From contig OX411308.1 in the NCBI GenBank assembly GCA_948150685.1, positions 54,583,375 through 54,647,374 of the forward strand: a stretch of 64,000 nucleotides of DNA, read 5' to 3'. Below are positions 47,388-59,281 of the stretch, one piece after another (the first letter of the stretch is position 1; each line of letters begins with the position of its first letter). The stretch comes from Rhaphigaster nebulosa (taxonomy: Eukaryota > Arthropoda > Insecta > Hemiptera > Pentatomidae). A model generated the notes under the pieces. The model had not been told where the DNA came from, did not search any database, and worked only from the letters and a program-made list of their open reading frames with translations. The position numbers were made by a program, and so were the translations under genes.

Positions 47388-49013
47388 GATTAAGTGAAAC
47401 GAGATAACAATCAATAAAGTATAAAAGCATACAGATATGAAGTTATATGAAAAATATTATAATGTATGAAAAATGTTGTATATCAACATAATACATAATC
47501 TACATAATACCTTCGAGATATAGGACACTACCTCCATTTTTAACTTTTTTTGCTTTACCCATAAATATAGATAACTATGTTGTAGAACAATTGTAAGGGT
47601 AATTACATGTTTTAAAAGAACATTAAGTCCATGTTTATTCGGAAGAAAAAATGTATTCAAACTGCTCTCTTTAAGTTAGGGAACTGTAACATAGCGTAGT
47701 GGTATACATATTTGAATTATTATATATAGAGAAATGATTGAAAAAAACAAGACATGAAGAACATAATAGAATTATGAAATATAATGAATCATGAAAAATA
47801 AAAATTTAAAAATAGATGAAAGAATAAAACAGGAAAGACATAATAGAATGTATAAAAACATATTTAAAAAAATAATTCTAGAAGTTATATAAGCCAAAAG
47901 AATATGTCATAAACAGCTTTTGTTTGTTTTCTTCATTGACTGCACCAACTAACCAACTAACCCCTTGAACTAATGTCTAGGGTACATGGGTTACCTAAAT
48001 CATTAATGCCGATTTAAAAAGAACGAAATCATAAAAAAAAAAAAAAACTCATTTCAAACTTTATTGTTTATTCTAAGTGAATTAACTAATAGAATAGAAA
48101 AAATATTTCCATCAATTTAGCTATGTAACAGAACCAACCAGTTCTAAAAACAACTATTGAGTATAATAATATTTTAAATGTAGAGCGATATTGCGAGGAT
48201 GGTAATGCAGGAGGAAACAATCGTTGTAAAAGAAAAATGTACATTTTGAGCTAGAATTATAGAAAAATAATTATTATACTGCAGCATTTTATTGACGTTA
48301 ATATACTTTCAATTAGATCAAAGAGAAGAAATTAATGCAGGCTTTTATGTAATGTTTGGTTCTCCCAAAAGCTGAAATTACATCGTTGTTATTACGGATG
48401 AGGATGTGTATACAACAGCTGAACAATTGGTTGGTTCTATCAATCTAGACGCTTTTGCTTTGGTTTGGTATAAAAAAATCGAGACACTTTGGCAATCTTA
48501 CAACAATCTTATAAATTAATAACGGTTAGTTTTAATCCGTTGTATTGCAATATCGATATTAAAATTTGGATATCGAAAACCGATATTTTTTTCCAAAAAA
48601 ATAAATTAACAAACAAGAACATATTGGTTAAATAACTATTTTCATATCTTGCAATTAGTAATAGTTTTTTTTTTTGGGTTGCTAATGAAAATTTTTGTTT
48701 TCTTCCATTTCTTTATGTAGAGGAATTTAATTAATTTTTCTCTAGTTTTAAGTTATCAGTCTTTTTTAATAATAAATGTTAAAATTCTGATAGGTTTTTA
48801 GTCCTATCAATTCATTCGATATTAATTTACTTTCTTGCTTTTTATTTATTTATTTTTTTTTATGTTCAAGCAATATATATTTTATTTTTCATTAGTTCCT
48901 AGGAATAATTATTTTTTTCTTATTGACAAATGTTAATAAATTTTTTATAAATAATATATAAATAATAAATTGTTGCCATTAATCCTATTACAAATCTAAA
49001 GGAGGCCTGAAGC

Positions 49014-49140
49014 CAATCATCTGTTCAAAGATTGACTCAAGCATTGGCGCGCGCTTCAAGATAGGCGCTAGACGGTCAATCATTTGATCAAAAGATTGAG
49101 TCGAGCATTGACACGCGCTTCAAGCGACCGGTCAATCAAT
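49014..49140 (+). repeat. Two tandem ~60-bp GC-richer units
   Basis: Units begin CAATCAT(C/T)TG(T/A)TCAAA and contain GAGCATTG(G)C(G)CGCGCTTCAAG-type sequence, ending CGGTCAATCA. They stand out in AT-rich surroundings. Confidence 0.7.
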
Positions 49141-50725
49141 CAACAATTCAATATTTTGGTCAAAGCTCATTCTTTAAATTAGCTTGTGTTCCATAGTAAA
49201 ATTTGTTCTTATATCTTCTTTTTTTTTTGTTTTAATTTATAAACCGTGTAGTCTGGTTTTATCGCTTTTAAACTCGGCACATAATTTTCCATTGCCGTTA
49301 CTTTTATTTTTATTAGAGTAGTCTTCGCTTTTTATTTTCCAAAACTCTGGGAAATCCCGGATTCAAATCTATTTAAAGGATTATAAACTCACGTTATCGT
49401 TGTCCCTTACCCACTCTAAAACATCAAGTCGGACATTTTTTTAGTCAATACTATTGTAGTGACATTTTTTTTTTTTTAACTTAATCTTTTTTTTTGATCA
49501 TTTAAATATGAAACATTAATAAAATTGTGACTTAGGTGTCAATTAAATTGTGACAGCTTTTCATAAAAACTAAAATAAATTGTTATTGCGGTAGATAATG
49601 AGAACAGAAATCAGACATTTTTTCTCAAAGAAATATATATGATTGGCAGCTTACCAAGCAATAAAAAAAGGAAAACAATTTTTTTTTCGTATCGTGGCAC
49701 TCTTCTTCCAAGCGAAATTAACATCCCTAATTACTACCGTGTCTTTAAAGAGGTTAGGAGGATCACATAGAACCCTGGACGTCATGATCGGCAAACAGGT
49801 TGACTAAAGCTTTTTTTACAAATGATAAAGGACTCAGGATATCCGAATATTGGGTTCTTCTCTTCATATCAGAGTAGTTTATTCATGTTAAGCAGCAATA
49901 CCCCAATAAAACCAAAACATAAAATGCCTGTTTGACCTATCTGGACGTGAAATAATTTTTTTAATAAAATCACATAGGCCTAGAAAAATGGTTGAAAACG
50001 TAAAATCAATGTAAAATTATGTATTTTCCTAGTTTGGTCGTGAGAATCAAACATACAAGCAATGTGATAAAAAAGGTTTGTTTTGTTGATTTTTATAATA
50101 AAACCAATGTTACCAAAAATATTAAGGATTATCTTATGCCATTACTTTCGTCTTATTTTCCCTTAACGCCCATTCTTTAAAAATCGTTATCACTAAAATT
50201 TTGAGTGATTTTTCTAAAGGATCTTAAAAAAACAAAAAACAAGTGTTTTAATTTTTTTTTGAGGCAAATTATTTTATAGTAAAGAATAAAAGTGTTGGTC
50301 ACATTTGATATACCAACTAATAAATGAAGGTATTTAAAAAAAATGTTCGTTTTAATTGAAAAATCGTATAAATAAAGTAAATTAGTGGTAATATCACGAA
50401 AATAAATGAATAATGTGTAAAAAGAATGGCGTAAATAAAAAAAATACTAGAGCACCTATTAAAGTATGTCGAGCTGCCACTGTACTCAAAATGTACTTAA
50501 ATAAAATTAATTCTAAATTTTGCCTCTTAAGCTAATATTGACATTCCTTAAGAAGAAATGAATTTGGATTATCTAAATGGAATAAGCAAAAAGGGTTTTT
50601 ATTCTTAATTTTAAATGACTTGATTGCATTGCTGATCACTTTCAAATCAGCATTTTAAATTTTAGTTAAATGTTGAATATTTAACATTTAATGATCCAAT
50701 TTTAAAATTAAATAAGTACTTATAT

Positions 50726-50728
<3 letters not shown>

Positions 50729-50768
<40 letters not shown>
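50729..50768. repeat. (AT)n microsatellite
   Basis: About 20 AT units. Confidence 0.95.
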
Positions 50769-50772
<4 letters not shown>

Positions 50773-52024
50773 ATATGTAATAATATAATATAATATTATA
50801 TATAATTTCATTCTGCATTCATTCTGACATTCTGCATGCATTAAATATATTTGTAAAAAACAATTATTACAATTCTTTTTGTTTCCATGAGCATTTTTTA
50901 TTGATTTATTTTTATGAAACAATTTCGAAATGAGATTTCTTTGCTAACTTATCATAGGCCCGACCCCCATGGTGGATTTTTTCAGTATAAATATCTATAT
51001 TAGAAATGAATTGATTGATATAATTGAACAGAAATGAATATATCTCAATATAACGAACTTACTGACTACCAAAAAAAAAATCTAAATTTGTAATTAAGAT
51101 CATTCTATCTTTCAAGAATCAGGTAAAGTCTAACTCCAAGAATATCTTCAGATCAACTCTTCTAGTAAACCGAAAGTACCGGAAGAAATTTCGAAACAGA
51201 AGAAAGTTTGTTGGAGTACTTATGATGGAATGCGAGAACCAAAATATGAGTGTTTTAATCAACCCAGACCAGATGGGACCAAACTTGGTAAAAAAGATGC
51301 TTATTTCTCGAAGAAAACATTCAAAAAGTTCAGCCCCCTTCCACAGCTGTTCTGCTTCAAGAAATATCAAAGAATCATAAACATTTTTCTTCTCATACAA
51401 CCACATCGTCATTCGTCTTCTTTAAAAGTTTTTATGCTTCGAAATCTGACTTCGTACGGACACATGGAAAGGCCTGTGAATCTTTGGTCTAACCGTAAGT
51501 AGCAACAATTCTTTATTATATACACATATAACACTTACTCATATAACAAGCTTACATAAGTCTGTTTCTGGCTTACGCAAAGACTTATACACTACATAAC
51601 AATTCAATTTTTTAACCCAGTGGTGGACCAATCTCTTTTTATTAATAAGAAGCTAGACTTCTTATTTATTAACCGGGATCGCTGAAACAAAGTGTTCAAC
51701 AGCTCACAATATGGGATGGTAATTTTTATATAAAATTATAAAACTAAATGAATTATAATGGCAGAACTTATTCTAGTATTTTTATAGTGATCCTAACAGA
51801 ACAAATATAAGCAAGTCCAAATGCTTTTGAAAGTATTTGAGTTATATCTGCAGTCTAGTTTTAATCGGTATCGGTTGAAAAACTAAAAATTCATCGAGCT
51901 AAATCTCACCGGCAGAAAAAATTGATTCCTGTCTAGAGGTGACAAGACTGCTCTGGTGTGGAGAGAAAGGGGGAGAATTAAAAAAAGCGTTGGTATTTTA
52001 CATCTTAGTAGGATTATAGGGCCC

Positions 52025-52137
52025 ACTCTGTTGATACCGTGATTACCGAGCTAAGTGGGAAACGGGTCCCAGACTCTCCCAGAACGGTGCGAGTTTGATT
52101 CCTACCTGGAACAGTTGATATTATTTTCGTGGAGGTC
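52025..52137 (+). mobile_element. tRNA-derived SINE, interrupted by a hAT element
   Basis: Box A-like GAGCTAAGTGGG near 52048 and box B-like GAGTTTGATTCC near 52090 are spaced as in tRNAs, with GGGTCCCAGACTCTCCC between. The same order (AGCTAAGTG, GGTCC-A-TCTCCC, box B) is found at 61475, so both belong to one SINE family. The 3' part is cut by the hAT-like insertion at 52146. Confidence 0.55.
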
Positions 52138-52145
52138 CTTTGAAG

Positions 52146-53757
52146 TAGGGGTGTCGGGGTTCGTGAGAAAAACCAAACTAAAAAGAATTATCGGTTATTT
52201 CGTTTATTTTATCTTCCATTGAAACTGTTCGGTTTTAACCGGAATAACCAGTTGTTTTAAAAAAAACAAATTCGCATCAACACTTTTTTTTTTTTTTTAT
52301 GACGACAAAAATAACAGTTACTGGAATTGTTAGAAATAGTTAGTCATTGGCAAGACCTTTAATTTAAGTAAATTACACATTGTTCTTCAAGAAATATCTA
52401 AAAATCATTTACACAAGTAAACAAATAGCTGAAACTCTGGAAATAACTGATTGTCAGAAAAACCTTTGATAGAACTTTGTGTACTTTACCAAAATCACAT
52501 ATAAGAGTCAGTGAGAACGATGGAGTCATGTTTCCTTTTTTTCGATAAAATGAACGTTTGTAAATTTTGCTTATCATATATTACGTAAGCAAGATAAAGT
52601 AGAATATTCAATAATCAATACTTACAAATTATATGAAGGAATAAGATGGTTCGGGAGGCTGTAAATAAAATGGATCACAAATAGTATAAACTATTTATTA
52701 GAAACCTTTTCAAAAAATGTTTGACCCACTTTGCAGTTTGCACCATATTTTTTCATTCACTGTATTTATCATTATTTTATTTTTTTGTCTTGTTTATTTA
52801 ACCCTGATAACAGAGTCGAAACGTTGGATTCTAATAAATAGTTTATACTATTAGTGATCCATTTCATTGAACATCTTATTCCTTAATTTTAAATATAATA
52901 CGTTTCAATTCTAATAAATAATGTTTTAGAGATTAAAAAAAATAAGTTATGCAAGTTTGAATGTTGATTTAATAACTTATTTCAACGGTCTCAAATTCAT
53001 TACGCCACTTTTATTCAACTTTAGTTGTAAGTCAACTTTTATAATTTTAAGAAAATTAATGGTTTGCAAAATATCTTTTTAAGCATTTAAGCAATTTTTA
53101 AAATGCTGCAGAGCTACATTTTAATTTTCAGCAATTTTTCAACTTTAAAAATCTGTTCTTAAGGGATTAAAAAAAAATTAAGGGACATAGAACCTCGCAT
53201 TCAATTATCAGCAATTCTTTCACATTCTAGATTCAGTTATTGCAAGGCATTGCAAAGAAGATTACACAGAGCTAGTACACTATTTTCGGCCCTTTTTCTT
53301 CATAAGGATTTTTTTTAAGGCCACTGAGCTATTGATTTGTTTTTCAAACGATGAATTTCGCGTCCTGTAAGTTTTTGACAATGAGACACAGAAATAAAAT
53401 GAGTAATAATAAAATAAAAAGAAATCTGTCAACTTTAAAACTGCTACTGCCTAATTGATGAACGTGAAATAAGCAATAGAACTCTGGTTGTCGTTGTAGT
53501 CCGTGTAACGGTATGACTTACCAAGGAGGCATAAGCACTAGGAGGTAGGAAGGTGGGCAGAAGCTAGAATGTTTGTGTATTTGCGAAATAGATTTTTTTT
53601 TTTTTTTTTTTTTTTTATGGAATTTATTTTCAATACGTTTTTTCACCGGTTTTTGTTTAAAAAAAATTATAACAACCGGTGGTGTAAAAAAACATAAAAC
53701 CGGTTATCGGTTATAACCTAATAAAACCTATAATCGGTTATTGACATGATATCCCTA
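52146..53757. mobile_element. hAT-like non-autonomous element, 1.6 kb
   Basis: The ends are TAGGG(G/A)T(G/A)TC inverted, followed on both sides by AACCGGTTAT/ATAACCG-rich subterminal motifs (52178-52260 and 53645-53745). Target duplication of 8 bp: CTTTGAAG (52138-52145) and CTTCGAAG (53758-53765), one mismatch. The interior holds T-runs (52286-52301, 53593-53616) and a nested inverted repeat, with no transposase. Confidence 0.75.
52636..52884. repeat. Nested inverted repeat within the hAT element
   Basis: AAGGAATAAGATG...AATGGATCAC and AATAGTATAAACTATTTATT on the left (52636-52715) pair with their complements on the right (about 52825-52884). The right arm is preceded by CCTGATAACAGAGTCGAAAC (52802), a degenerate hammerhead-like string, so the arms look like two inverted copies of the same retroelement end. 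Confidence 0.6.
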
Positions 53758-53798
53758 CTTCGAAGCGAATGTTTATGCTCCCACTCTAGTTATTAGTT

Positions 53799-53842
53799 AC
53801 GGTTACCAAGAGGTTACTCAAGAGTAACCTCTTGGTAACCGT
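53799..53842. repeat. Perfect 21-bp stem hairpin
   Basis: ACGGTTACCAAGAGGTTACT-C and its exact reverse complement are separated by only two A residues. It lies 34 bp beyond the hAT-like element's target duplication. Confidence 0.9.
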
Positions 53843-54713
53843 CAGTTACTGACAAAAACGAGCATTAGGTCCAGTTGTACAGTAATTAATATTGAAATTA
53901 GAGCTCCGAACATCTTTACCAAAGTTACTCTTAATATTTCTCTAATCTACTTTATATGTTAATATACGATTGAATTAATTACATTATTTCTCTATACACC
54001 GATATATGTTGTACTGTTTGAATCAAAATAAATAAAACTTCTTAAAGTAAAATTGCACCTAGCATAATAAACGTTTCCATATAAAATTTAATCCCAACTA
54101 GACCTAACAACATGAAACGGAGGTATCGTTATAGCTTCATTTTATTACTGTTTTTTATATCCAAGAATAATAAAATATTATCAATGTGGCTGTTAAACTT
54201 ATCAGAAGAGGATATCATGAATTTGATCGTTAGCCATAAATACACGGAACTGGTTATAAAACTCGATTCTATTGAACTGTAATCCCTTTCGGCTTTATCT
54301 GACGGTTATGTCGGTATTTGTAAGGTAAATGGTTTCGCTGGTGTTCAAAATCATTTTCAATATCGATAACCAGTGGAGACTGGTTAGGAGTATTTAGATC
54401 TATCCGCTGTAGGTTTGAAACGAGTTAAGATCAATCTTCAATTCAAGAATGTGGATTGAGTACCCTTTGGAATAAGAAAATTGAAACCATGGTTATGAAG
54501 AAATATTTATATGGGCATATTTTACTCAACACTAAATTCTAAGTAACAATATTCGGTAGCATTCCGTAAAATATACATATAAGAAACTTGATTGCTATGA
54601 TTTAGCAAATTCGATGTTTCTTTGATATTGTTACAACTTAAGATTGATTTATGCTGTATACCATTAAAATTGAAACTGCGCCAATTTCTAAGGTTCTAAG
54701 TCGTATATGTTTG
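53843..54713. other. AT-rich intronic sequence
   Basis: No features recognised. Confidence 0.4.
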
Positions 54714-54716
54714 TAA

Positions 54717-55928
54717 GGTCTCGTCCACAATGGAGCACCGCCCTTCGCCCCAGTACCAGTGATAGTCCCTCGCACCGACCCTAGTACCCTCGCCCCTAGC
54801 CCCCTGTCTGTCCACATTGGAGCACCACCATCACTCCTCTCCAAAGCTAGCAGGAATGGCCTCTCTGCCCCTTCAGTTGAATTTCAGATATCATGAGATA
54901 CCATCTTTCATATATCATATACCATCTTCTGACGAAGATATTGCGCTGGATTCAATCTCAGCCAATTATTATCATTTTTACTGAAAAAGAAAAAGGATCG
55001 GAAGTTCATTTTTTAAATAGAGGGCGATATCAGTTTGGTGAATTCCCTCACCTGTACCAGGATTTGAGAAGAGATTCTGAAAGATTTTTCGGTTATATGA
55101 GGATGAAGATCTCCACGTTATAGCATTAATCTAATCAAACTTCAAATTCAAAAACAGTGGAAAAATTGTCACGCTCAGCCAATTTCAACAGAGGGACGAC
55201 TGAAGCTCACGTTAAGGTAGGTAAACATTGATATTAATGATAGTCGATATTAATGTTAATAGAAAAAACAAAACAAAAATTCAGCAATTCTGTCGTAATG
55301 TCCACTGAATGGGTGTTTGGACTGCACTTTCTTTTGTTTTATAATCAGTCGCAAATTAAACTTCAATTTAATAATAAACAAGATGCTAGAATTACCTAAT
55401 GTGAAACATTATTAATATAATTTAAATGCTCATCAATTATTGTTTTCCATTTCAATCAAACATTCAGTGCAGTTATAAATGTTCTTTTTTTTAATCTTTA
55501 TTAATTTTGTATATATATCAAAATAACTTGAGCATCAAAATAAAATAATTGTAGCACAAAAATTAAGTATTTAAGCGAATATTATTTTCTATTTTATTAG
55601 GAAAAATGATAAAAAATTTAATATTTATAAAGTACATCATTATATGAACAATTAAAGAAATTCAATTATGTATTGGTTTTACTGAAAATGAGATAATATA
55701 AAAAGATATTAATAAATCTCGTCGTTCTGAGGCCGGGAGGTGCGAGGGTCGAGGGTAAAAGAATTGACGAAACAATTGCTTGGTTTGGTGCTAGGCTAGG
55801 GTCGAGGGTCGGTGTGCGAGGCGAGGCTTCGTTATGGCCAGTCCCATTGGAAACAATGTGTTCATTTTTTTCTTGGTTCGAGGGACTAGGGGCGGTGCGC
55901 GGGTCGGTGCTCCATTGTGGACGAGGCC
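54717..55928 (+). mobile_element. PIF/Harbinger element, 1.2 kb
   Basis: Terminal inverted repeats GG(T/C)CTCGTCCACAATGGAGC are flanked by the 3-bp duplication TAA (54714-54716 and 55929-55931), the hallmark TWA target of this superfamily. GC-rich subterminal motifs (CCCTCGCCCCTA, GTCGAGGGTCGG, CGAGGGACTAGGGG) repeat at both ends. It contains the transposase N-terminal relic at 54995-55216. The catalytic part is missing, replaced by AT-rich sequence (55220-55720). Confidence 0.85.
54995..55216 (+). pseudogene. Harbinger transposase N-terminal relic
   Basis: One frame to 55123 gives RGRYQFGEFPHLYQDLRRD followed by SERFFGYMRMKISTL, the conserved start of the Harbinger nuclease (GEF-x-x-L-x-x-x-LR-x-D-x-x-x-FF-x-YFRM). 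After a frameshift, QPISTEGRLKLTLR continues the family's PI-x-x-x-ERL-x-x-TLR block up to 55216, followed by a donor-like GTAGGT. The DDE catalytic domain is absent. Functional elements encode a DDE nuclease plus a separate MADF/Myb-like protein; neither is intact here. Confidence 0.8.
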
Positions 55929-55931
55929 TAA

Positions 55932-57188
55932 GAATGTGATTCTAGTTCGAGTTCTTACTTCATCAAATTTGTAAATATTCATTTTTTGAAAATAATTCTA
56001 CATTTACAAAAATATTGTTTATGTAGGATTGACTTGAATGCATTCAATTCAAGTGGTTTTTAAGTTCAGCTTTTTTTTATTTAATTATTTATTTATTTTT
56101 TTATTATTTTTTTTTTTTTAGTTGCACCAAACGGATACTGGATGGATTTCTGGGTGTCCGCTAATAGTTTAATCCGATAATTTCCTGTCTAACCTAAGTT
56201 CTGCATTCTTGTTGAAATGCAGACACATATTTGCCTCAATTAGTTCTGGAATTTAGTAGTTCCGGTCATGCAGATTTGTGGTAATTTTTTTTTAAATTTT
56301 AAATTTCTGTCAAGCACTTTTTTTAACATTTACAATCACACACGCACACGCACACGCATCCACACACATACACACACACACACACACACATTCTTCAGAT
56401 ATAAAAAAAAATATGTTAACATTTATAATTTTTTCGTTATAAAATGTTATGGTTATTATTGTCAAACATTTTCGTAAAAAAAAGAACTAAAGCATAACAG
56501 GTGTTAATTAAGTTTATTATTTTTCAAATGGAATAAAACGTAAAACTAATTATTTCAAAATTTGTAGGATTAAAAAAAAATAATAAGCATCGATTTAAAT
56601 TTAATGATCATGAATGGCATAGGTTTTGTTCCGGAAAATGAGGAACAACAGGCTGGAACTATGTGGCCAGCTAATTTTTGGAATATTAAACGCATTCCAT
56701 ACATTCCATCCCAAGTCGTTTGGGTCTTTCTTATATTATTTGACCATTTGGCTTTTTTGAGCCTTGCAAGTACAATTTTTTTTTTTAGTTTAATGATTTA
56801 AACTGGTATGTTGTTTGTTTCGGTTGAACCAAATTGTTTGCATATAGGACCAGGCTTTGATAGATCAAAGTTTAATTTCATTCTTTTGAAATTATACTAA
56901 AGACTGAACAGAAATTATATAATATATTAAATTTTAATTAAAATTATTATAAGAAATTATATACATTTGTTAACTTCTCTATTACACATAACTCAATACA
57001 AATATTTCAATTTACGAATTTTGTTTATTATTTGTCTTTTATCTTGATTACTTTATTTATTAATTTTTTTCTTGCGTTATTAACTTGATGTTAAATATCT
57101 AATGTCTCGTTCATTTCCTCGATTTAATCAATTCTTATTTTAATCGATTTCCTAGTTTTGTAATTAGTGGTATTTGTAATTATTGTGC
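55932..57188. other. AT-rich intronic sequence with (CA)n
   Basis: Apart from the (CA)n tract and openings without recognisable domains (56268-56477, 56604-56801), nothing is seen. Confidence 0.4.
56335..56390 (+). repeat. (CA)n microsatellite
   Basis: CA run with a few CG and CAT interruptions, longest pure part at 56368-56390. Confidence 0.9.
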
Positions 57189-57192
57189 TTAA

Positions 57193-57419
57193 CCCATTAG
57201 TGCCCAAATTTTTTTTGTAGTTTCCTGCCCTATAAATAGAATTTATAAATCTAAATATTTATATATTATATAAAAATACACATTGCCCGTGCATCTTTAT
57301 ATAATACCGTAATATAAATATAATTTTTAATAAAAAAAGTAGTATAAATATAATTTGGAATCCAAATCTAAATATACACATTTTCATATCCTATAAATAG
57401 GACACTGAGGGCTAATGGG
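57193..57419. mobile_element. piggyBac-like MITE, 227 bp
   Basis: CCCATTAG...GCCC at the left and the inverted GGGCTAATGGG at the right, with CCTATAAATAG subterminal pairs (57233, 57390). The left flank is TTAA (57189-57192); the right flank TAAA (57420-57423) is one base away from the expected TTAA duplication. No ORF. Confidence 0.65.
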
Positions 57420-58084
57420 TAAAAAGTAGAGGCCCATTATCGTCGGTTGGAAAAAAAAAAAATTAAATATTTACTTTCTTGGACGAAAGTAGGTGGGGAC
57501 TAGGTGATATAGGTGAGGACAGCTAACAAACATTTTCCCTCTTTAAAAGTCCCATAATATAAACAAAATATCGAAATAAAACGACAGCAGATCGAACTTG
57601 TACCCGATAGCTTATAAATCGTTTGAGGCGCCGTCGCCAAGTAGGAGCTACTAACTAAAATTTTACCATTGATTTGATTTAACAATTAGACACAGGTGCA
57701 ATTAAAACTATTAATATAAAACATAACTGCCTTTTTTGGTGTAACACTCGCTATGGTACTCGTAAAACTCGTGATCTTTTCTGGCAAATTTATTGTTCCA
57801 AACCTATAGAGTTGGACAGGTATGATACGATAACCCCAAATAAATGCCCCTAAACTATTTATTTTGCAGTAATCATTCACATTTTTAGCTGAGCAATGAT
57901 AAATACAATAATTGCAGCAATCGTTATGAATAAATTTTCTGACAAAACTACATGTTTTTGGATGAAAAATCTATTGGCCTTCTACCAGTTCCTTCTACCC
58001 CAAGGCTGCACGTGGATTGGCAGCTGGTATCACACAAATATAAGACACTTTCCGGCCATTTTCATGAACAGTGTTGCCCAGAAC

Positions 58085-58344
58085 CAGGGGCGTACGCAGA
58101 ATTTTTTTCGGGAGGTGGGATTTAATTTTTTTTCTCGAGTGGATTCAATAATAAGAAGGCATGTAATCACTTAAGTGTCTATATTCGTCAAATTTTTTGT
58201 AAGTTTTAAGTAAGGATAACCATGAATATTGGATCAAAAATTTCTGTTTAAAATACAAAAAATATAAACATTATGTGGTTGGTATGAAAATCATATTTTT
58301 TCATAAATTTCGAGAGGCTGGCCATTTTGAGATGTTGGCCACAG
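58085..58344. mobile_element. hAT-like MITE, ~260 bp
   Basis: The left end CAGGGGCGTACGCAGAATTT, followed by TTTCGGGAGG, is a typical hAT terminus. The right end (TTGGCCACAG) is a weak match, but flanking 8-mers CCCAGAAC (58077-58084) and CCCAGAAT (58345-58352) agree at 7 of 8. The opening through it is not a gene. Confidence 0.5.
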
Positions 58345-58352
58345 CCCAGAAT

Positions 58353-59175
58353 AGCCCTAACACTTGTTATGAATTTTTTCAACGAACCTTGGGGATAAAT
58401 ATATTTTCCTGCTTTACATTCACAGTATTAGATGTAACTTTAAAAAAAAATCATAATTAAAAACACCATTATATAATGGTGAAATTCTCCTTGGCTAAAA
58501 TTTAATCAATTCTGATTGTTTAATTTTAAAGCGTGATAAATTTAGCATCCACAACTTGGGGATAGTAACACTCGAGACGTTTTCTAGCTTTAAATTGAGA
58601 TATTTTTTCTTTGGGATCGTTTTCCTTTAAAAAATCTCACAAATTAATACCAATTTTTATTTTTTATTTTGGAGATGAAAAACGAGTTTAAAGACTAGGC
58701 ACATTAAATGGTCAAATAATATTAGAATGATCCATTTCATGAATAATCGATACACCATTCCATGTAAGAATCTATATCTACTTTGCAACAGCACTATTAC
58801 CACAATATTCAATATGCCATTGTATCTCATATCATCTAAATTCTACAAAATTAAAAATTCGACAATAAGAGTCCTTGCAATGGGCAGTTTCTCCAATTTA
58901 ATTCAGAATGCTTTCCGATTTAGCGCCCTCGCTCTGGGTGTACAAGAGATATGCTGTGGGATCTCATGGGATCTCTGGTAAGGGAACAATGTGGATTAAT
59001 AGTCATGAGCCTGAGTGTAAATCTTCTATATGAGTATGGTTAAAATATTGATATTTTTTTATTCTATGATTGATGTTGATTTATTTTGTAATGATTTAAT
59101 ACACTGATTAATTTGGTTGTTGTTTTATAATAATTATACTATTGATTAATATTTATATGTGTTAAAGTATTATAG
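58353..59175. other. AT-rich intronic sequence
   Basis: No features recognised. Ends at the acceptor TTATAG (59170-59175), which lacks a strong pyrimidine tract. Confidence 0.35.
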
Positions 59176-59281
59176 AAGAGTGCTTATTCATAGATTATTC
59201 CATCAAACGAGGGAGCTACCTTAAGCCGCAGCGAAGTACCTCAGCTCCGGTCACAGCGAGCAGACATTGGCTTCAGTTAGG
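59176..59281 (+). CDS. Candidate coding exon, basic Ser-rich segment
   Basis: 106-bp GC-richer segment between acceptor TTATAG and a good donor GTGAGT (59282). Only the third frame is open, reading ECLFIDYSIKRGS, then YLKPQRSTSAPV and TASRHWLQL, and ending with GG of a Gly codon. It starts with two bases of a split codon, which joins in phase to the exon at 43617-43755 (G + AA = Glu). RST and SR-type sites suggest a cytoplasmic phosphorylatable region. The weak acceptor lowers confidence. The protein is not recognised. Confidence 0.55.

Larger units (their letters stand above)
43756..52020. other. Probable intron, first part
   Basis: Very AT-rich, no further convincing exon found. Contains a hammerhead-like motif (47355-47387), a tandem duplication (49014-49140) and (AT)n (50729-50768). 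The opening pair at 51119-51502 overlaps on both strands and shows no domain. Confidence 0.45.

Noticed and set aside
51119..51502. Overlapping open frames on both strands as a possible exon
   Set aside because: Neither frame shows a domain, and there is no convincing acceptor/donor pair around them.
51620..51700. hAT terminus at CCCAGTGGTGGACCAATC
   Set aside because: CAGTGGTGG looks like a hAT start, but no partner end or 8-bp duplication was found nearby.
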